Shown: piece after piece, positions 14,071 through 22,681 of the stretch
Position numbering within the stretch: the stretch's first letter is position 1
How the letters are laid out: every line of letters begins with the position of its first letter
Source of the DNA: an uncultured Prevotella sp.
GTDB lineage: Bacteria; Bacteroidota; Bacteroidia; Bacteroidales; Bacteroidaceae
DNA: 64,000 nucleotides
NCBI GenBank assembly: GCA_900316295.1
Contig: ONCJ01000004.1
Coordinates: 1 to 64,000, forward strand
Direction of reading: 5' to 3'
Position numbers and translations under genes: made by a program
Notes under the pieces: generated by a model
Databases searched by the model: none
Seen by the model: the letters and a program-made list of their open reading frames with translations, nothing else
What the model was told of the DNA's origin: nothing

Positions 14071-16423
14071 TTTACAGTTCAGAGTCAGTGCAGAATTGAA
14101 AAATATTCTTGGTAGGGATTTGATTACAAGTCCTGACATTGCCATATTGGAGTTGGTCAAGAACTCGTATGATGCACATGCATCAAAAGTGGAAATTACC
14201 TTCGATGATGATTACTTGGCAATTGCCGATAATGGTAAAGGCATGTCAAAAAACGACCTTGTCAACAAATGGCTTTTCGTTGCATATTCTGCAAAAAGTG
14301 ATGGGACAGAAGACAAATCTTATCGAAGCAAGTTCAAACGACATTATGCAGGAGCAAAAGGTATCGGCAGAATGTCATGTGATCGATTGGCTAAGAATCT
14401 TGTTTTAACAACTCGAAGTGCAGAGGAAAACAAAACAAATGTTCTTCATGTAGATTGGAGTTCATTTGAACTTAGCAAACAGACAGAATTTGACACAATA
14501 GATATTCCGCATGAGACATTAGATACAATCCCTAATTTCCCCATGTCTTCTGCTACGGGAACGATATTGGAGTTTTCAGACCTTCATCTTTCATGGTCAC
14601 ATGAAGATATCAAGCGATTAAGAAAGTCTTTGGAGAAAATGATAAATCCCTTCTCTGGAACAGATGATGATTTCCAGATAGAAATTATTGCTCCCAAGAT
14701 GAAGGAAGAAGATGAAAAAGCAAAATCTTCTCATGACATAGTAAATGGGATTATCGGGAACTCCATTGCTGACGTTCTGAAGCTTAAAACAACACAAATT
14801 GAAAGCCGTATTCAGAGAGGATTGATTCACACTACATTGATTGATAGGGGAATTGTGATGTATGAGATTGAAGAAGCCAATAGTGAGTTCCAATCTTTAG
14901 AATCAGCGTCAATAAGTCTTTTCTTTTTGAATCATGCAGCTAAGTCTTCGTTCACTAGGATGATGGGGGTACAACCAGTGAGCTATGGAAATATTTTTTT
15001 ATTTCGAAATGGCTTCCGTATATTACCTTATGGTGAATGGAATGATGATAGTTGGGGATTAAACCAACGTCAGCAGCAAGGCTATAACCGTTTCCTTGGT
15101 ACTCGTGATTTATTTGGTCGTGTTGATGTCGAAACGGATAACACAGACTTAATCAAGGAAGTGTCTAGTCGTGATGGAGGTCTGATAAAAACGGAAGCTT
15201 CTCAGCAGTTAATGGGTTATTTTACACTCATCCACAGACGATTAGAACGCTACGTGGTAGGCGTATTGTGGGGTGAGGGCTTTATTAGAAGAGAATATTT
15301 TACAAGTCAAAATTTGGCTTTAGAAGCGCGGAAACAACTTGAAGGCGATAAGGATTCTGATTCCGCAAAACATTTATATTCGAACATAGGCAGCAAGGTT
15401 GATTTTATGCAACTTATAAAATCTCTTGTTAATGACAAGTCGATTACCGTTTTACAATTTAATGAAGAGTTGGCAAACATCGTTGCCAATCCTTCAGAGA
15501 CAGAGGTAATTCAGGCACAAATACTTGATGACGTCCGCAAATTAGCGGAAAAGACCAATGACACATTCTTACTAGGGAAGATTCAGGAGTTTGAAAAACA
15601 CCTGAATGATATGAAGCGTGAAAAAGAAGAGGCTGAGCGGAAAGCAGAAGAGGAGCGTAAGGCGAAAGCTGAAACGGAACGTAAATTGCAAGAGGAAAAG
15701 AATAAACGTGAGAAAGTAGAGAAAGAGTTAGAGCAGAAAACAAAACAAAATTTGTTTTTGCTTTCCGTTGGGACTCTTGACACTGACCGTATACTAAAAT
15801 ATCATCATGATATTCGTATTCATGCTGCAACAATACATAATACTATTGGTCAGATATTGAAAAAAACAAGCCAAGGGAAACTGACGGCAGACGAGACTAT
15901 TAAATTGACAGAACGAATTTCAAGGGCGAATGACAAGATCACTTCAATAGCACAGTTTGCCACTAAGGCGAACTATAGTATTGATGCAGATGTCATTAAA
16001 GCGGATATAGTCAGTTATATAAGCGAGTACGTAAATAATGTGCTACCAGAATTCTATGGTGACTTAACATTACGTTGTGTAACAAATTCGTGTTCTAAGA
16101 CATTGGAATTTGCACCAATAGAAGCAAGTATATTCATAGACAATCTAGTTTCAAATACATCAAAATTCAATGCACAACATTTCGATATTATTTTCGAGAA
16201 CAAGAAGGATGCTATGTATATGACCATTTCTGATGATGGTGATGGCCTTTCCTATAAAGTTGCAGATCCTAATAGTGTCTTTGAAAAAGGAATAACAACA
16301 ACAAATGGGTCTGGATTGGGTCTTTACAATGTCTCCTTATTTGTAAGAAATGTGTTGAAAGGAACTATTGTTGTTGATAATACCAATAATAGCAAAGGTT
16401 TTAAAATTATCATAAAATTCTAA
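14060..16423 (+). CDS. Dual GHKL ATPase: MORC/Hsp90-like N-terminus, histidine-kinase-like C-terminus
   Basis: The 787-residue protein starts with a GHKL ATPase domain (about 1-230). Visible motifs are E31/N35 in ELVKNSYDAHA, D57-x-G-x-G-M, and GAKGIGR at 98-104, as in MutL, MORC and Hsp90-like ATPases. A highly charged coiled coil follows at about 510-570. The C-terminal part resembles a kinase: HDIR at 583-586 as a candidate phospho-acceptor helix, an N-box (DNLVSN, from 694), a G1 box (DDGDGL, near 725-730) and a G2 box (GSGLGL, 750-755). No transmembrane segment is seen, so it is cytosolic. It overlaps the methyltransferase gene and is followed after 5 bp by a response-regulator gene, its likely partner. 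Which stimulus it senses is unknown. Confidence 0.85.
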   Translation: MKDNLQFRVSAELKNILGRDLITSPDIAILELVKNSYDAHASKVEITFDDDYLAIADNGKGMSKNDLVNKWLFVAYSAKSDGTEDKSYRSKFKRHYAGAKGIGRMSCDRLAKNLVLTTRSAEENKTNVLHVDWSSFELSKQTEFDTIDIPHETLDTIPNFPMSSATGTILEFSDLHLSWSHEDIKRLRKSLEKMINPFSGTDDDFQIEIIAPKMKEEDEKAKSSHDIVNGIIGNSIADVLKLKTTQIESRIQRGLIHTTLIDRGIVMYEIEEANSEFQSLESASISLFFLNHAAKSSFTRMMGVQPVSYGNIFLFRNGFRILPYGEWNDDSWGLNQRQQQGYNRFLGTRDLFGRVDVETDNTDLIKEVSSRDGGLIKTEASQQLMGYFTLIHRRLERYVVGVLWGEGFIRREYFTSQNLALEARKQLEGDKDSDSAKHLYSNIGSKVDFMQLIKSLVNDKSITVLQFNEELANIVANPSETEVIQAQILDDVRKLAEKTNDTFLLGKIQEFEKHLNDMKREKEEAERKAEEERKAKAETERKLQEEKNKREKVEKELEQKTKQNLFLLSVGTLDTDRILKYHHDIRIHAATIHNTIGQILKKTSQGKLTADETIKLTERISRANDKITSIAQFATKANYSIDADVIKADIVSYISEYVNNVLPEFYGDLTLRCVTNSCSKTLEFAPIEASIFIDNLVSNTSKFNAQHFDIIFENKKDAMYMTISDDGDGLSYKVADPNSVFEKGITTTNGSGLGLYNVSLFVRNVLKGTIVVDNTNNSKGFKIIIKF

Positions 16424-16428
16424 ACGTC

Positions 16429-17337
16429 ATGAAACTGAAATATAAAATTCTATGGATAGAGAATGAACAAGACTGGGTGGATAGTATTGAAGACCAAATC
16501 CAAGAGTATCTTGAAGACTTGGGATTCACCTATGATATGAAACTAATTAGCAAAGAAGAAAAGAATATTGATTATAATGATTATGATTTAATTCTTATGG
16601 ATTTAAATCTTGCTGATCAGCCAAACGGTGCTGAACTCATTTCAAAGATTCGAGAGCTGGGATCATATACAGATGTTGTCTTCTATTCTTCAATGGGAAT
16701 AGACGAATTGAGAGAAAAAGGGAAAGAAAAAGAACTTGAGGGCGTATATTACAGTGGTCGTACTACCGAAACATCGTTTGTAAAAAAAGTTAAAGCAGTT
16801 ATTGATTCTACCTTAAAAAAGGTTCAGGATTTAGCTAATTTGCGTGGCCTAGTAATGGCGGAAGTAAGCGAATTGGACGAAAAAATGGAAGATGTATTAA
16901 GAAAATATTACATCCAAAATGTGACTGAAGAGTTGAAAAAGACGTTCCATGATCATATCACAAAGAAAAACGAAAAAAAAATAAAAAAGAATCTTGAGGG
17001 ATGTGGAAAGAAAGAAAAGGTTTGTTATCATAAATGGAAGGATATGGAAATACAAGACATCATTCCATTAATGGAAGCGGCCCAAATGGCAAAAGCTGTA
17101 AACTATATTGTACCGAAGGAGTTATATGCTCCATTTCGTGCAAATTTCTTTGAAGATTATAAAGCAGAGATTGTTGAAATAAGGAATGAACTGGCACATT
17201 GTGCAAGTAAAACAGAAGATGGGAAAGAAATTCTGATTACAAGAAAAGGAGATAAAACTTTTAATGATGAAGATATTAAGGGAATAAGGAAAAACATCTT
17301 GAAGTATTCGGAAATTTTTGCCAAATTGTTACAATAA
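16429..17337 (+). CDS. Response-regulator protein with predicted HEPN-type C-terminal effector
   Basis: The 302-residue protein has a receiver-like domain at about 5-125. D58 in LILMDLNL is the likely phospho-acceptor, E11/N12/E13 take the place of the usual acidic pair, and a Ser lies at 87-88. The conserved Lys is not in the usual place. The rest is helical and Lys-rich, with no DNA-binding helix-turn-helix. It contains R252-N-E-L-A-H257, which fits the R-N-x3-H catalytic signature of HEPN ribonucleases. I infer that phosphorylation by the upstream GHKL protein controls an RNA-cleaving effector. The motif is short, so the HEPN call needs a structure check; the receiver call is firmer. Confidence 0.75.
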   Translation: MKLKYKILWIENEQDWVDSIEDQIQEYLEDLGFTYDMKLISKEEKNIDYNDYDLILMDLNLADQPNGAELISKIRELGSYTDVVFYSSMGIDELREKGKEKELEGVYYSGRTTETSFVKKVKAVIDSTLKKVQDLANLRGLVMAEVSELDEKMEDVLRKYYIQNVTEELKKTFHDHITKKNEKKIKKNLEGCGKKEKVCYHKWKDMEIQDIIPLMEAAQMAKAVNYIVPKELYAPFRANFFEDYKAEIVEIRNELAHCASKTEDGKEILITRKGDKTFNDEDIKGIRKNILKYSEIFAKLLQ

Positions 17338-17447
17338 CACGTTGATTTGCTTAATCTGCTATAAGGTTGCTCTTATTGAGTTAGTTGGTAATTCCATTAC
17401 ACCTCGTGGGTGACTATAAAGTAGTAAGTGAATAACTCGTAAATAAA

Positions 17448-18536
17448 ATGACAAAAAAGAAAACATATAAAGTATTAGATCTATTCTGTGGATGTGGAGG
17501 CATAAGTGAAGGGTATGCCCTTGCCGGCTTTGACATAGCAGGAGGTATTGACTTCAACGAATATGCTACAATAACCTTTCAGCACAATTTCAAAAGTGCC
17601 AAGGTTCATAATATTGATATCACGACCTTTAGCAACGAGCAAATTGCTGAAGAATATAGTGACGTAGATGTAATTGTAGGTGGCCCCCCATGTCAGGGAT
17701 TTTCTTCTGCGAATAGATGGCAGAAGGAAGCAGAAGACCCAAGGAACAAATTGTTTTTTGAGTATATCCGATTTGTTCAACAGATACATCCAAAGATTAT
17801 TATGATTGAAAATGTCCGTGGTCTTTTGACAAGAGATAATGGATATGCCATCAATCGTATTCAGGAGATTCTTGGAGCAGAAGAATACAATATAACTTAT
17901 AAGATACTTGACGCATCCGACTATGGCGTTCCACAAAATCGTAAGAGGGCAATCATTGTTGGAATAAGAAAGGATTATAAAGATATTACCTTCGATTTCT
18001 CCAAATTGACTAAGCAGGAAAAAACCACAGTAGAAGATGCTATTGGCGAATTATATTGCTTTGAACAAAGTGCCGATGGGAAAAAAATAATTTCAACTCC
18101 AGCTGATACGCCACTTCGTAAGTTCTTGCGTACGAAGGATAATACTATTCTTGATCAGGATATAGTCTATCCTGCGCAAAAAGTACAGGATAGAATAAAG
18201 CATGTCCCACAAGGAGGGAATTGGCAAGATGTACCAGCTGAGCTTTGGCCTACTAATCGCCAAAACAGACATTCGTCTGCATATAAGAGACTAGACCCCA
18301 ATACGCAGTCTTGTACTATAGATACAGGTAATGCTCATAGCAACTATTTTCACCCAGTATTTCACCGAATCCCAACAATCCGAGAATCTGCAAGATTGCA
18401 ATCGTTCCCTGATAGTTTTGAGTTTCAAGGACCAAGAGGAAGCAAGTATCGTCAAGTAGGAAATGCAGTTCCGCCACTACTCGCCAAAGCAATCGCAGAT
18501 GCCATAATGAAGATTTTAAAAAATGAAGATAATTGA
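17448..18536 (+). CDS. DNA (cytosine-5) methyltransferase, second of three
   Basis: The 362-residue enzyme has motif I DLFCGCGGISEGY and motif IV GGPPCQGFSSANRW with catalytic Cys at residue 82. It also has motif VI ENVRGL, motif VIII QNRKRAII and motif X QVGNAVPP. Its recognition region (VPQGGNWQDVPAELW ... TIDTGNAHSNYFHP) is clearly related to that of the next gene. It overlaps that gene by 14 bp and is separated by 110 bp from the response-regulator gene. No clear promoter is seen in that gap. Paired related enzymes of this kind often methylate the two strands of one asymmetric site. Confidence 0.92.
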   Translation: MTKKKTYKVLDLFCGCGGISEGYALAGFDIAGGIDFNEYATITFQHNFKSAKVHNIDITTFSNEQIAEEYSDVDVIVGGPPCQGFSSANRWQKEAEDPRNKLFFEYIRFVQQIHPKIIMIENVRGLLTRDNGYAINRIQEILGAEEYNITYKILDASDYGVPQNRKRAIIVGIRKDYKDITFDFSKLTKQEKTTVEDAIGELYCFEQSADGKKIISTPADTPLRKFLRTKDNTILDQDIVYPAQKVQDRIKHVPQGGNWQDVPAELWPTNRQNRHSSAYKRLDPNTQSCTIDTGNAHSNYFHPVFHRIPTIRESARLQSFPDSFEFQGPRGSKYRQVGNAVPPLLAKAIADAIMKILKNEDN

Positions 18537-19542
18537 TTTATTTTGCGGCATAGGCGGACTGAGCTTGGGCTTTGAACAAGCTGGGTTTGAGGTCGTTTCT
18601 GCAGTTGATATGTGGAAGGATGCCGTCGTAACATACAACCACAATCGAAAAGACAAAATCGCAAAGGTTGAAACTGTTGAAGACTTTAATGACAAGGAGT
18701 TGCCTAAGTTGATACAGAGAGAACATATAACTGGTATTATCGGTGGTCCTCCATGCCAGGGGTTCAGTACCGTTGGTAGACGCGACGTTGATGACCCAAG
18801 AAATAAAATGTACCTTGAATTCTATAAAGCCGTAAAATTGGCTTCTCCAGACTTTTTCGTTATCGAAAACGTCAAGGGAATGCTGACCCTTAACAAAGGG
18901 GCTTTCGTTAAGGATCTAATCGAACGGTTTGGCCCTAAAGGATTGGGGTATACTATTAATTATCAACTCCTTAATGCGGCAGACTACGGCATTCCGCAGA
19001 ATAGATACAGGGTTTTTTATGTGGGAATCAAAAACAAAAAGTTTGAATTCCCAGAACCATTTGAATATAAACTTACTGCAAAAGATGGTATAAGTGACTT
19101 GGAAGGAGCTACTTCTGAGCATTATGGGAGTGCGCCCCAAAATGATTTTCAAAAAAAGATGCGTGGTGGGGTGAGCAAACCTTTGAATCAAGATTATACA
19201 AACCATTCAGAACAAACAATTTCAATTATAAGCCAAGTTCCTGACGGAGGTAACATCCGCGACCTGCCGGAAGAAATTTGGCAAGTACGAAAATATAATA
19301 AAGCATTTGAAAGAATGGGAACTTTCAAGCCTTCCAATACAATTGATACAGGTCATAGAAACTATTTCCATTATGCTGAGCCGAGAATCCCAACTGTGAG
19401 AGAATCGGCAAGAATTCAGTCATTTCCAGATAGCTTTGAAATTGTGGGTACAAGAGGAAGCCAATACAAACAGGTTGGCAATGCAGTACCGCCTATGCTA
19501 GCTAAAATAATTGCAGACAAAATAAAAGAAATGCTATCATGA
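18523..19542 (+). CDS. DNA (cytosine-5) methyltransferase, third of three
   Basis: The 339-residue enzyme has motif I DLFCGIGGLSLGF, motif IV GGPPCQGFSTVGRR with catalytic Cys at residue 78, motif VI ENVKGM, motif VIII QNRYRVFYVG and motif X QVGNAVPP. The recognition region (VPDGGNIRDLPEEIW ... TIDTGHRNYFH) parallels that of the preceding methyltransferase, so the two are paralogues. The start overlaps the end of that gene by 14 bp, and the stop overlaps the next start by 4 bp (ATGA). It likely protects the host from the nuclease genes downstream. Confidence 0.92.
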   Translation: MKIIDLFCGIGGLSLGFEQAGFEVVSAVDMWKDAVVTYNHNRKDKIAKVETVEDFNDKELPKLIQREHITGIIGGPPCQGFSTVGRRDVDDPRNKMYLEFYKAVKLASPDFFVIENVKGMLTLNKGAFVKDLIERFGPKGLGYTINYQLLNAADYGIPQNRYRVFYVGIKNKKFEFPEPFEYKLTAKDGISDLEGATSEHYGSAPQNDFQKKMRGGVSKPLNQDYTNHSEQTISIISQVPDGGNIRDLPEEIWQVRKYNKAFERMGTFKPSNTIDTGHRNYFHYAEPRIPTVRESARIQSFPDSFEIVGTRGSQYKQVGNAVPPMLAKIIADKIKEMLS

Positions 19543-20279
19543 AACTTAGTCTATCCGTTGAAAGTTACAAGGGAGTTGATGGAAGCAGCCTTTCACCAAC
19601 ACGATGTTCCCAAATGGTTCAAGTTTATGAAATGCTTGAAGCGTTGGGAAGTACAGTTATATCTTATGTTGGCATTCAAGAAGAAGCTGACACAAAGAAG
19701 TTGTTTGGCAAGACCAAAGCCAAAAGTGCTATTAGAACTTTCTTCCCTCTTCTGAAGAAGATAGATTTCGTTGACTATGATGGCGATTTTGCTGCAAATA
19801 AATGTTTTACTGAATTGGGAACACAATTTGTATTAGCATGTCGTGCTCTTGACAATGTTACGGAAGACACTCCACATAAGGAAGAAATTATTTCAAGATT
19901 GGCAAGTATAAAGCGTAATGCCCAGATAAAAGGTCTTATCAATATGTATAATGATCCAGAATGTAAGAATCATAACATGTGGATAGCCCTAAAACTCTTA
20001 AAAGAATTCCGCCTTATTAATTGGAACGAGTTCCTTTATACCTTGCATTGCCTCGAAACAGGAAGAACTCTGGGTGATGCCATTTCTGACATCAAAAAAA
20101 ATAAAAATAAAATTGACTTAATTGAGTTCGTAAATGAAGATGGAGATGTCCTCCCAAACACATGCTACTCGTATTTAAGGAGCTACCTTGAAGAGTGTGG
20201 CTTAATTTATAAGGTTTCTTCTTTGGAATCCAAGTTATCTGATGAAGCCGATTTGTTTTATTCTCAAATTAGTTTATAG
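19539..20279 (+). CDS. Unknown protein, possible DNA-recognition subunit
   Basis: I do not recognise the family of this 246-residue protein. Two stretches look like winged-helix units: about 65-105 (AIRTFFPLLKKIDFVDY then FTELGTQFVLA) and about 145-228 (WIALKLLKEFRLINWNEFLY, then SYLRSYLEECGLIYKV). There is no visible nuclease motif and no membrane segment. The start overlaps the third methyltransferase (ATGA), and the McrB-like gene begins 2 bp after its stop. The McrB-like protein lacks a large N-terminal DNA-binding domain, so this protein may supply sequence recognition. That is inference from position and fold pattern only. Confidence 0.65.
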   Translation: MKLSLSVESYKGVDGSSLSPTRCSQMVQVYEMLEALGSTVISYVGIQEEADTKKLFGKTKAKSAIRTFFPLLKKIDFVDYDGDFAANKCFTELGTQFVLACRALDNVTEDTPHKEEIISRLASIKRNAQIKGLINMYNDPECKNHNMWIALKLLKEFRLINWNEFLYTLHCLETGRTLGDAISDIKKNKNKIDLIEFVNEDGDVLPNTCYSYLRSYLEECGLIYKVSSLESKLSDEADLFYSQISL

Positions 20280-20281
20280 TT

Positions 20282-21541
20282 ATGGGTGTATATGATTCAA
20301 ACATTAAAAGAGATGTTGATGAAATCAACAAACTTCTCAAAGGTGTCAAACCTTCTACCCCTAAAGTGCCTACAACAATTAATCCTAAGTACCGCAGTTT
20401 TATTACAGCAATAAAATCAAAACCCTTTTTGCTACTTGCAGGTATATCAGGAACGGGCAAAAGCCGTATAGTAAGAGAGTTGGCACGTGCATGTTGGGAT
20501 GTAGGCAGCACAGACTTTAAGGCACAGAAACCCAAGAACTTTGAGATGGTGCAGGTAAAGCCCAACTGGCACGATTCTTCGGAATTAATCGGTTATGTCA
20601 GTCGCATCGGTGCAGACAAGGATGGTAATGGCGTGGTGTTTGTGGCTGGTGATTTCCTTAGATTTGTTGCTAAGGCATGGGAAAATCCCGAAACACCATA
20701 TTTTCTCTGTCTTGACGAAATGAATCTTGCACCTGTTGAGCAATATTTCGCAGAATATTTGAGTGTAATAGAAAGTCGTAAGGCAGATGAAAATGGAAAT
20801 ATTTCGACAGACCCTATATTGAAGAGCGATGAGCAATGGTACTTCGACCTGACGGCTCAACTGACGAGTGATGATGAAGTGAGAGCACGTTTCAATAAAG
20901 ACGGCATTGCTATTCCTCAGAACCTCATCGTGGTTGGCACCGTGAATATGGACGAGACGACGTTCTCGTTCTCCCGCAAGGTGCTTGACCGCGCTATGAC
21001 GATTGAAATGAACGAGGTGGACTTGTATGGCGGACTGGATGATAGGCATGAGAAGATTGGCAAACTGGAGGCAGGCAATCTGGTTGGAACGGCTGTGGAG
21101 GGCGTTGACGTCTATCGTGAGAATAAAGAGGTATGCGATACGGTTTTGAAATATTTGCAGGCTTTCAACCTTAATTTGGAAGGAACTCCTTTCAAGGTGG
21201 CTTATCGTACAAGAAATGAATTCCTGTTGTATGTGGTGAACAATCTGCCTTACAATAAGGATAAAGACGGTAAGGAGATTCCACAACAGGAGGTGATTGC
21301 ACGTGCACTGGACGAGATAACGAGTATGAAGATACTATCTCGCATTGAGGGTGATTCCGACAAGATTGGCAATTTGCTGGAAGAACTTGGAAAGACAGTC
21401 AGCGAGCAGCTGAAAGATATTTCTGGTAAAGAATATTCTGAAAAGAAGAATGACGGCGAGAAAGTCTATTCTGTCTCATTGGCAAAGTTGAAGGAAATGG
21501 AAGGCCGCCTTAAAAGTGGTTACACCAGTTTCTGGAGTTAA
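20282..21541 (+). CDS. McrB-like AAA+ ATPase of a restriction system
   Basis: The 419-residue protein is an McrB-family AAA+ motor. It has Walker A GISGTGKS (54-61), WHDSSELIGY, Walker B and its extension CLDEMNLAPVEQYFAEYLS, and the sensor segment GTVNMDETT with an arginine-rich FSRKVLDRA. Only about 45 residues precede the AAA+ core, so the DNA-binding domain found at the N-terminus of E. coli McrB is absent. In McrBC and LlaJI-type systems this ring translocates on DNA using nucleotide hydrolysis and activates a partner nuclease, here probably the DUF2357 protein at 22682. A Fic gene lies between the two. Confidence 0.9.
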   Translation: MGVYDSNIKRDVDEINKLLKGVKPSTPKVPTTINPKYRSFITAIKSKPFLLLAGISGTGKSRIVRELARACWDVGSTDFKAQKPKNFEMVQVKPNWHDSSELIGYVSRIGADKDGNGVVFVAGDFLRFVAKAWENPETPYFLCLDEMNLAPVEQYFAEYLSVIESRKADENGNISTDPILKSDEQWYFDLTAQLTSDDEVRARFNKDGIAIPQNLIVVGTVNMDETTFSFSRKVLDRAMTIEMNEVDLYGGLDDRHEKIGKLEAGNLVGTAVEGVDVYRENKEVCDTVLKYLQAFNLNLEGTPFKVAYRTRNEFLLYVVNNLPYNKDKDGKEIPQQEVIARALDEITSMKILSRIEGDSDKIGNLLEELGKTVSEQLKDISGKEYSEKKNDGEKVYSVSLAKLKEMEGRLKSGYTSFWS

Positions 21542-21550
21542 AAAACAAGA

Positions 21551-22630
21551 ATGCGTATGGGAAAGATAGAAGAACTATATCAAGAGTGGCAGAGTCTTCA
21601 GCCGATAAAGGAGGAATATCTGCAACGGCTGAACAGAAAGTTCATGCTGGAGTTTAACTACAACAGCAATCATATTGAGGGCAACACCTTGACGTATGGG
21701 CAGACGGAGTTGCTTTTGATGTTTGGTCGTGTTGTTGGCAATGCCAACATGAAGGACCTCGAAGAGATGAAAGCGCATAATGTCTGCCTGAGAATGATGC
21801 AAGAGGAGGCAAAAAACAAAGAAAAGCCTTTGACAGAATTTTTTATCCGCTCTCTTCATCAAACGATGTTACGGGAAGATTATACTGTTTATAGACAATT
21901 GCCTGGTGGGGTGAACACAAGTTATGTGGTACATGCTGGCTGCTACAAGACGCGCCCAAATTCTGTTATTACCCCATCAGGTGAGCGCTTTGAATATGCC
22001 TCGCCTGAGGAGACGCCAGCCCTAATGGCTGATTTGATTGCCTGGTATAACGATGCTGAGGCAAGAAAACTGATGACTCCAGTAGAATTAGCCGCTCTGT
22101 TCCATTATCGGTATATCCGTATTCACCCGTTTGAAGATGGAAACGGGCGTATCGCCCGTTTGCTGATGAACTACATCTTTCTGAAACATGACTATCCAAT
22201 GATTGTCATTCGCAGTAAAGGCAAAAAACTATATCTTGATGCTTTAGGAAAGGTTGACAAAATGGTTGGCCCGATTCCGTCGGATGGCGCTCAGGCCAGT
22301 TTGGAAGAGGCGAGGGATTTTGTAGCTTATATTAGCCAGCAAATGGAGAAGACTCTGCAAGATAATATGATCTTTTTAAATGAGAAAGCAGACTCAGTGT
22401 GGTGGCATGACGGAGAGATGGTGACATTCAAAAACGAAACTACCATCAATATCCTAAAGAAGATGGTGGAGAACCCGAAAGTAACCATAGTGGAGTTGGC
22501 TAAACAATTAGGCATAAGCGAAAACGCCATACAAAAGCAGTTGAAGAACCTGCAAGAAAAGGGATATCTGCAACGGAATGGAAAAACAAGGGGTGGCTCA
22601 TGGCAAGTTCTATTGGTTTCCGCAACCTAA
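21551..22630 (+). CDS. Fic-domain protein with winged-helix C-terminus
   Basis: The 359-residue protein has the complete Fic motif HPFEDGNGRIAR at residues 192-203, so AMP transfer or a related nucleotidyl transfer is possible. The N-terminal inhibitory helix carries S39-N-H-I-E43-G44, the S/T-x3-E-G/N autoinhibition motif, so activity is probably held off until released. The C-terminus has a winged-helix unit (TIVELAKQLGISENAIQKQLKNL). It lies between the McrB-like and nuclease genes and runs in the same direction, with a 9-bp gap upstream. Such Fic/HTH proteins can be regulators or toxins. Its role in this cluster is not known. ATG 21557 is an alternative start. Confidence 0.9.
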   Translation: MRMGKIEELYQEWQSLQPIKEEYLQRLNRKFMLEFNYNSNHIEGNTLTYGQTELLLMFGRVVGNANMKDLEEMKAHNVCLRMMQEEAKNKEKPLTEFFIRSLHQTMLREDYTVYRQLPGGVNTSYVVHAGCYKTRPNSVITPSGERFEYASPEETPALMADLIAWYNDAEARKLMTPVELAALFHYRYIRIHPFEDGNGRIARLLMNYIFLKHDYPMIVIRSKGKKLYLDALGKVDKMVGPIPSDGAQASLEEARDFVAYISQQMEKTLQDNMIFLNEKADSVWWHDGEMVTFKNETTINILKKMVENPKVTIVELAKQLGISENAIQKQLKNLQEKGYLQRNGKTRGGSWQVLLVSAT

Positions 22631-22681
22631 AACGGTTGGGTAAATCGTAGATGGTTGGGTAAAAAAAAGAATAGGCAAAGG

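Noticed and set aside
17338..17447. A second promoter for the methyltransferase pair
   Set aside because: I saw no TAnnTTTG with a suitable -33 element in this 110-bp gap, so a separate transcript is possible but not supported.
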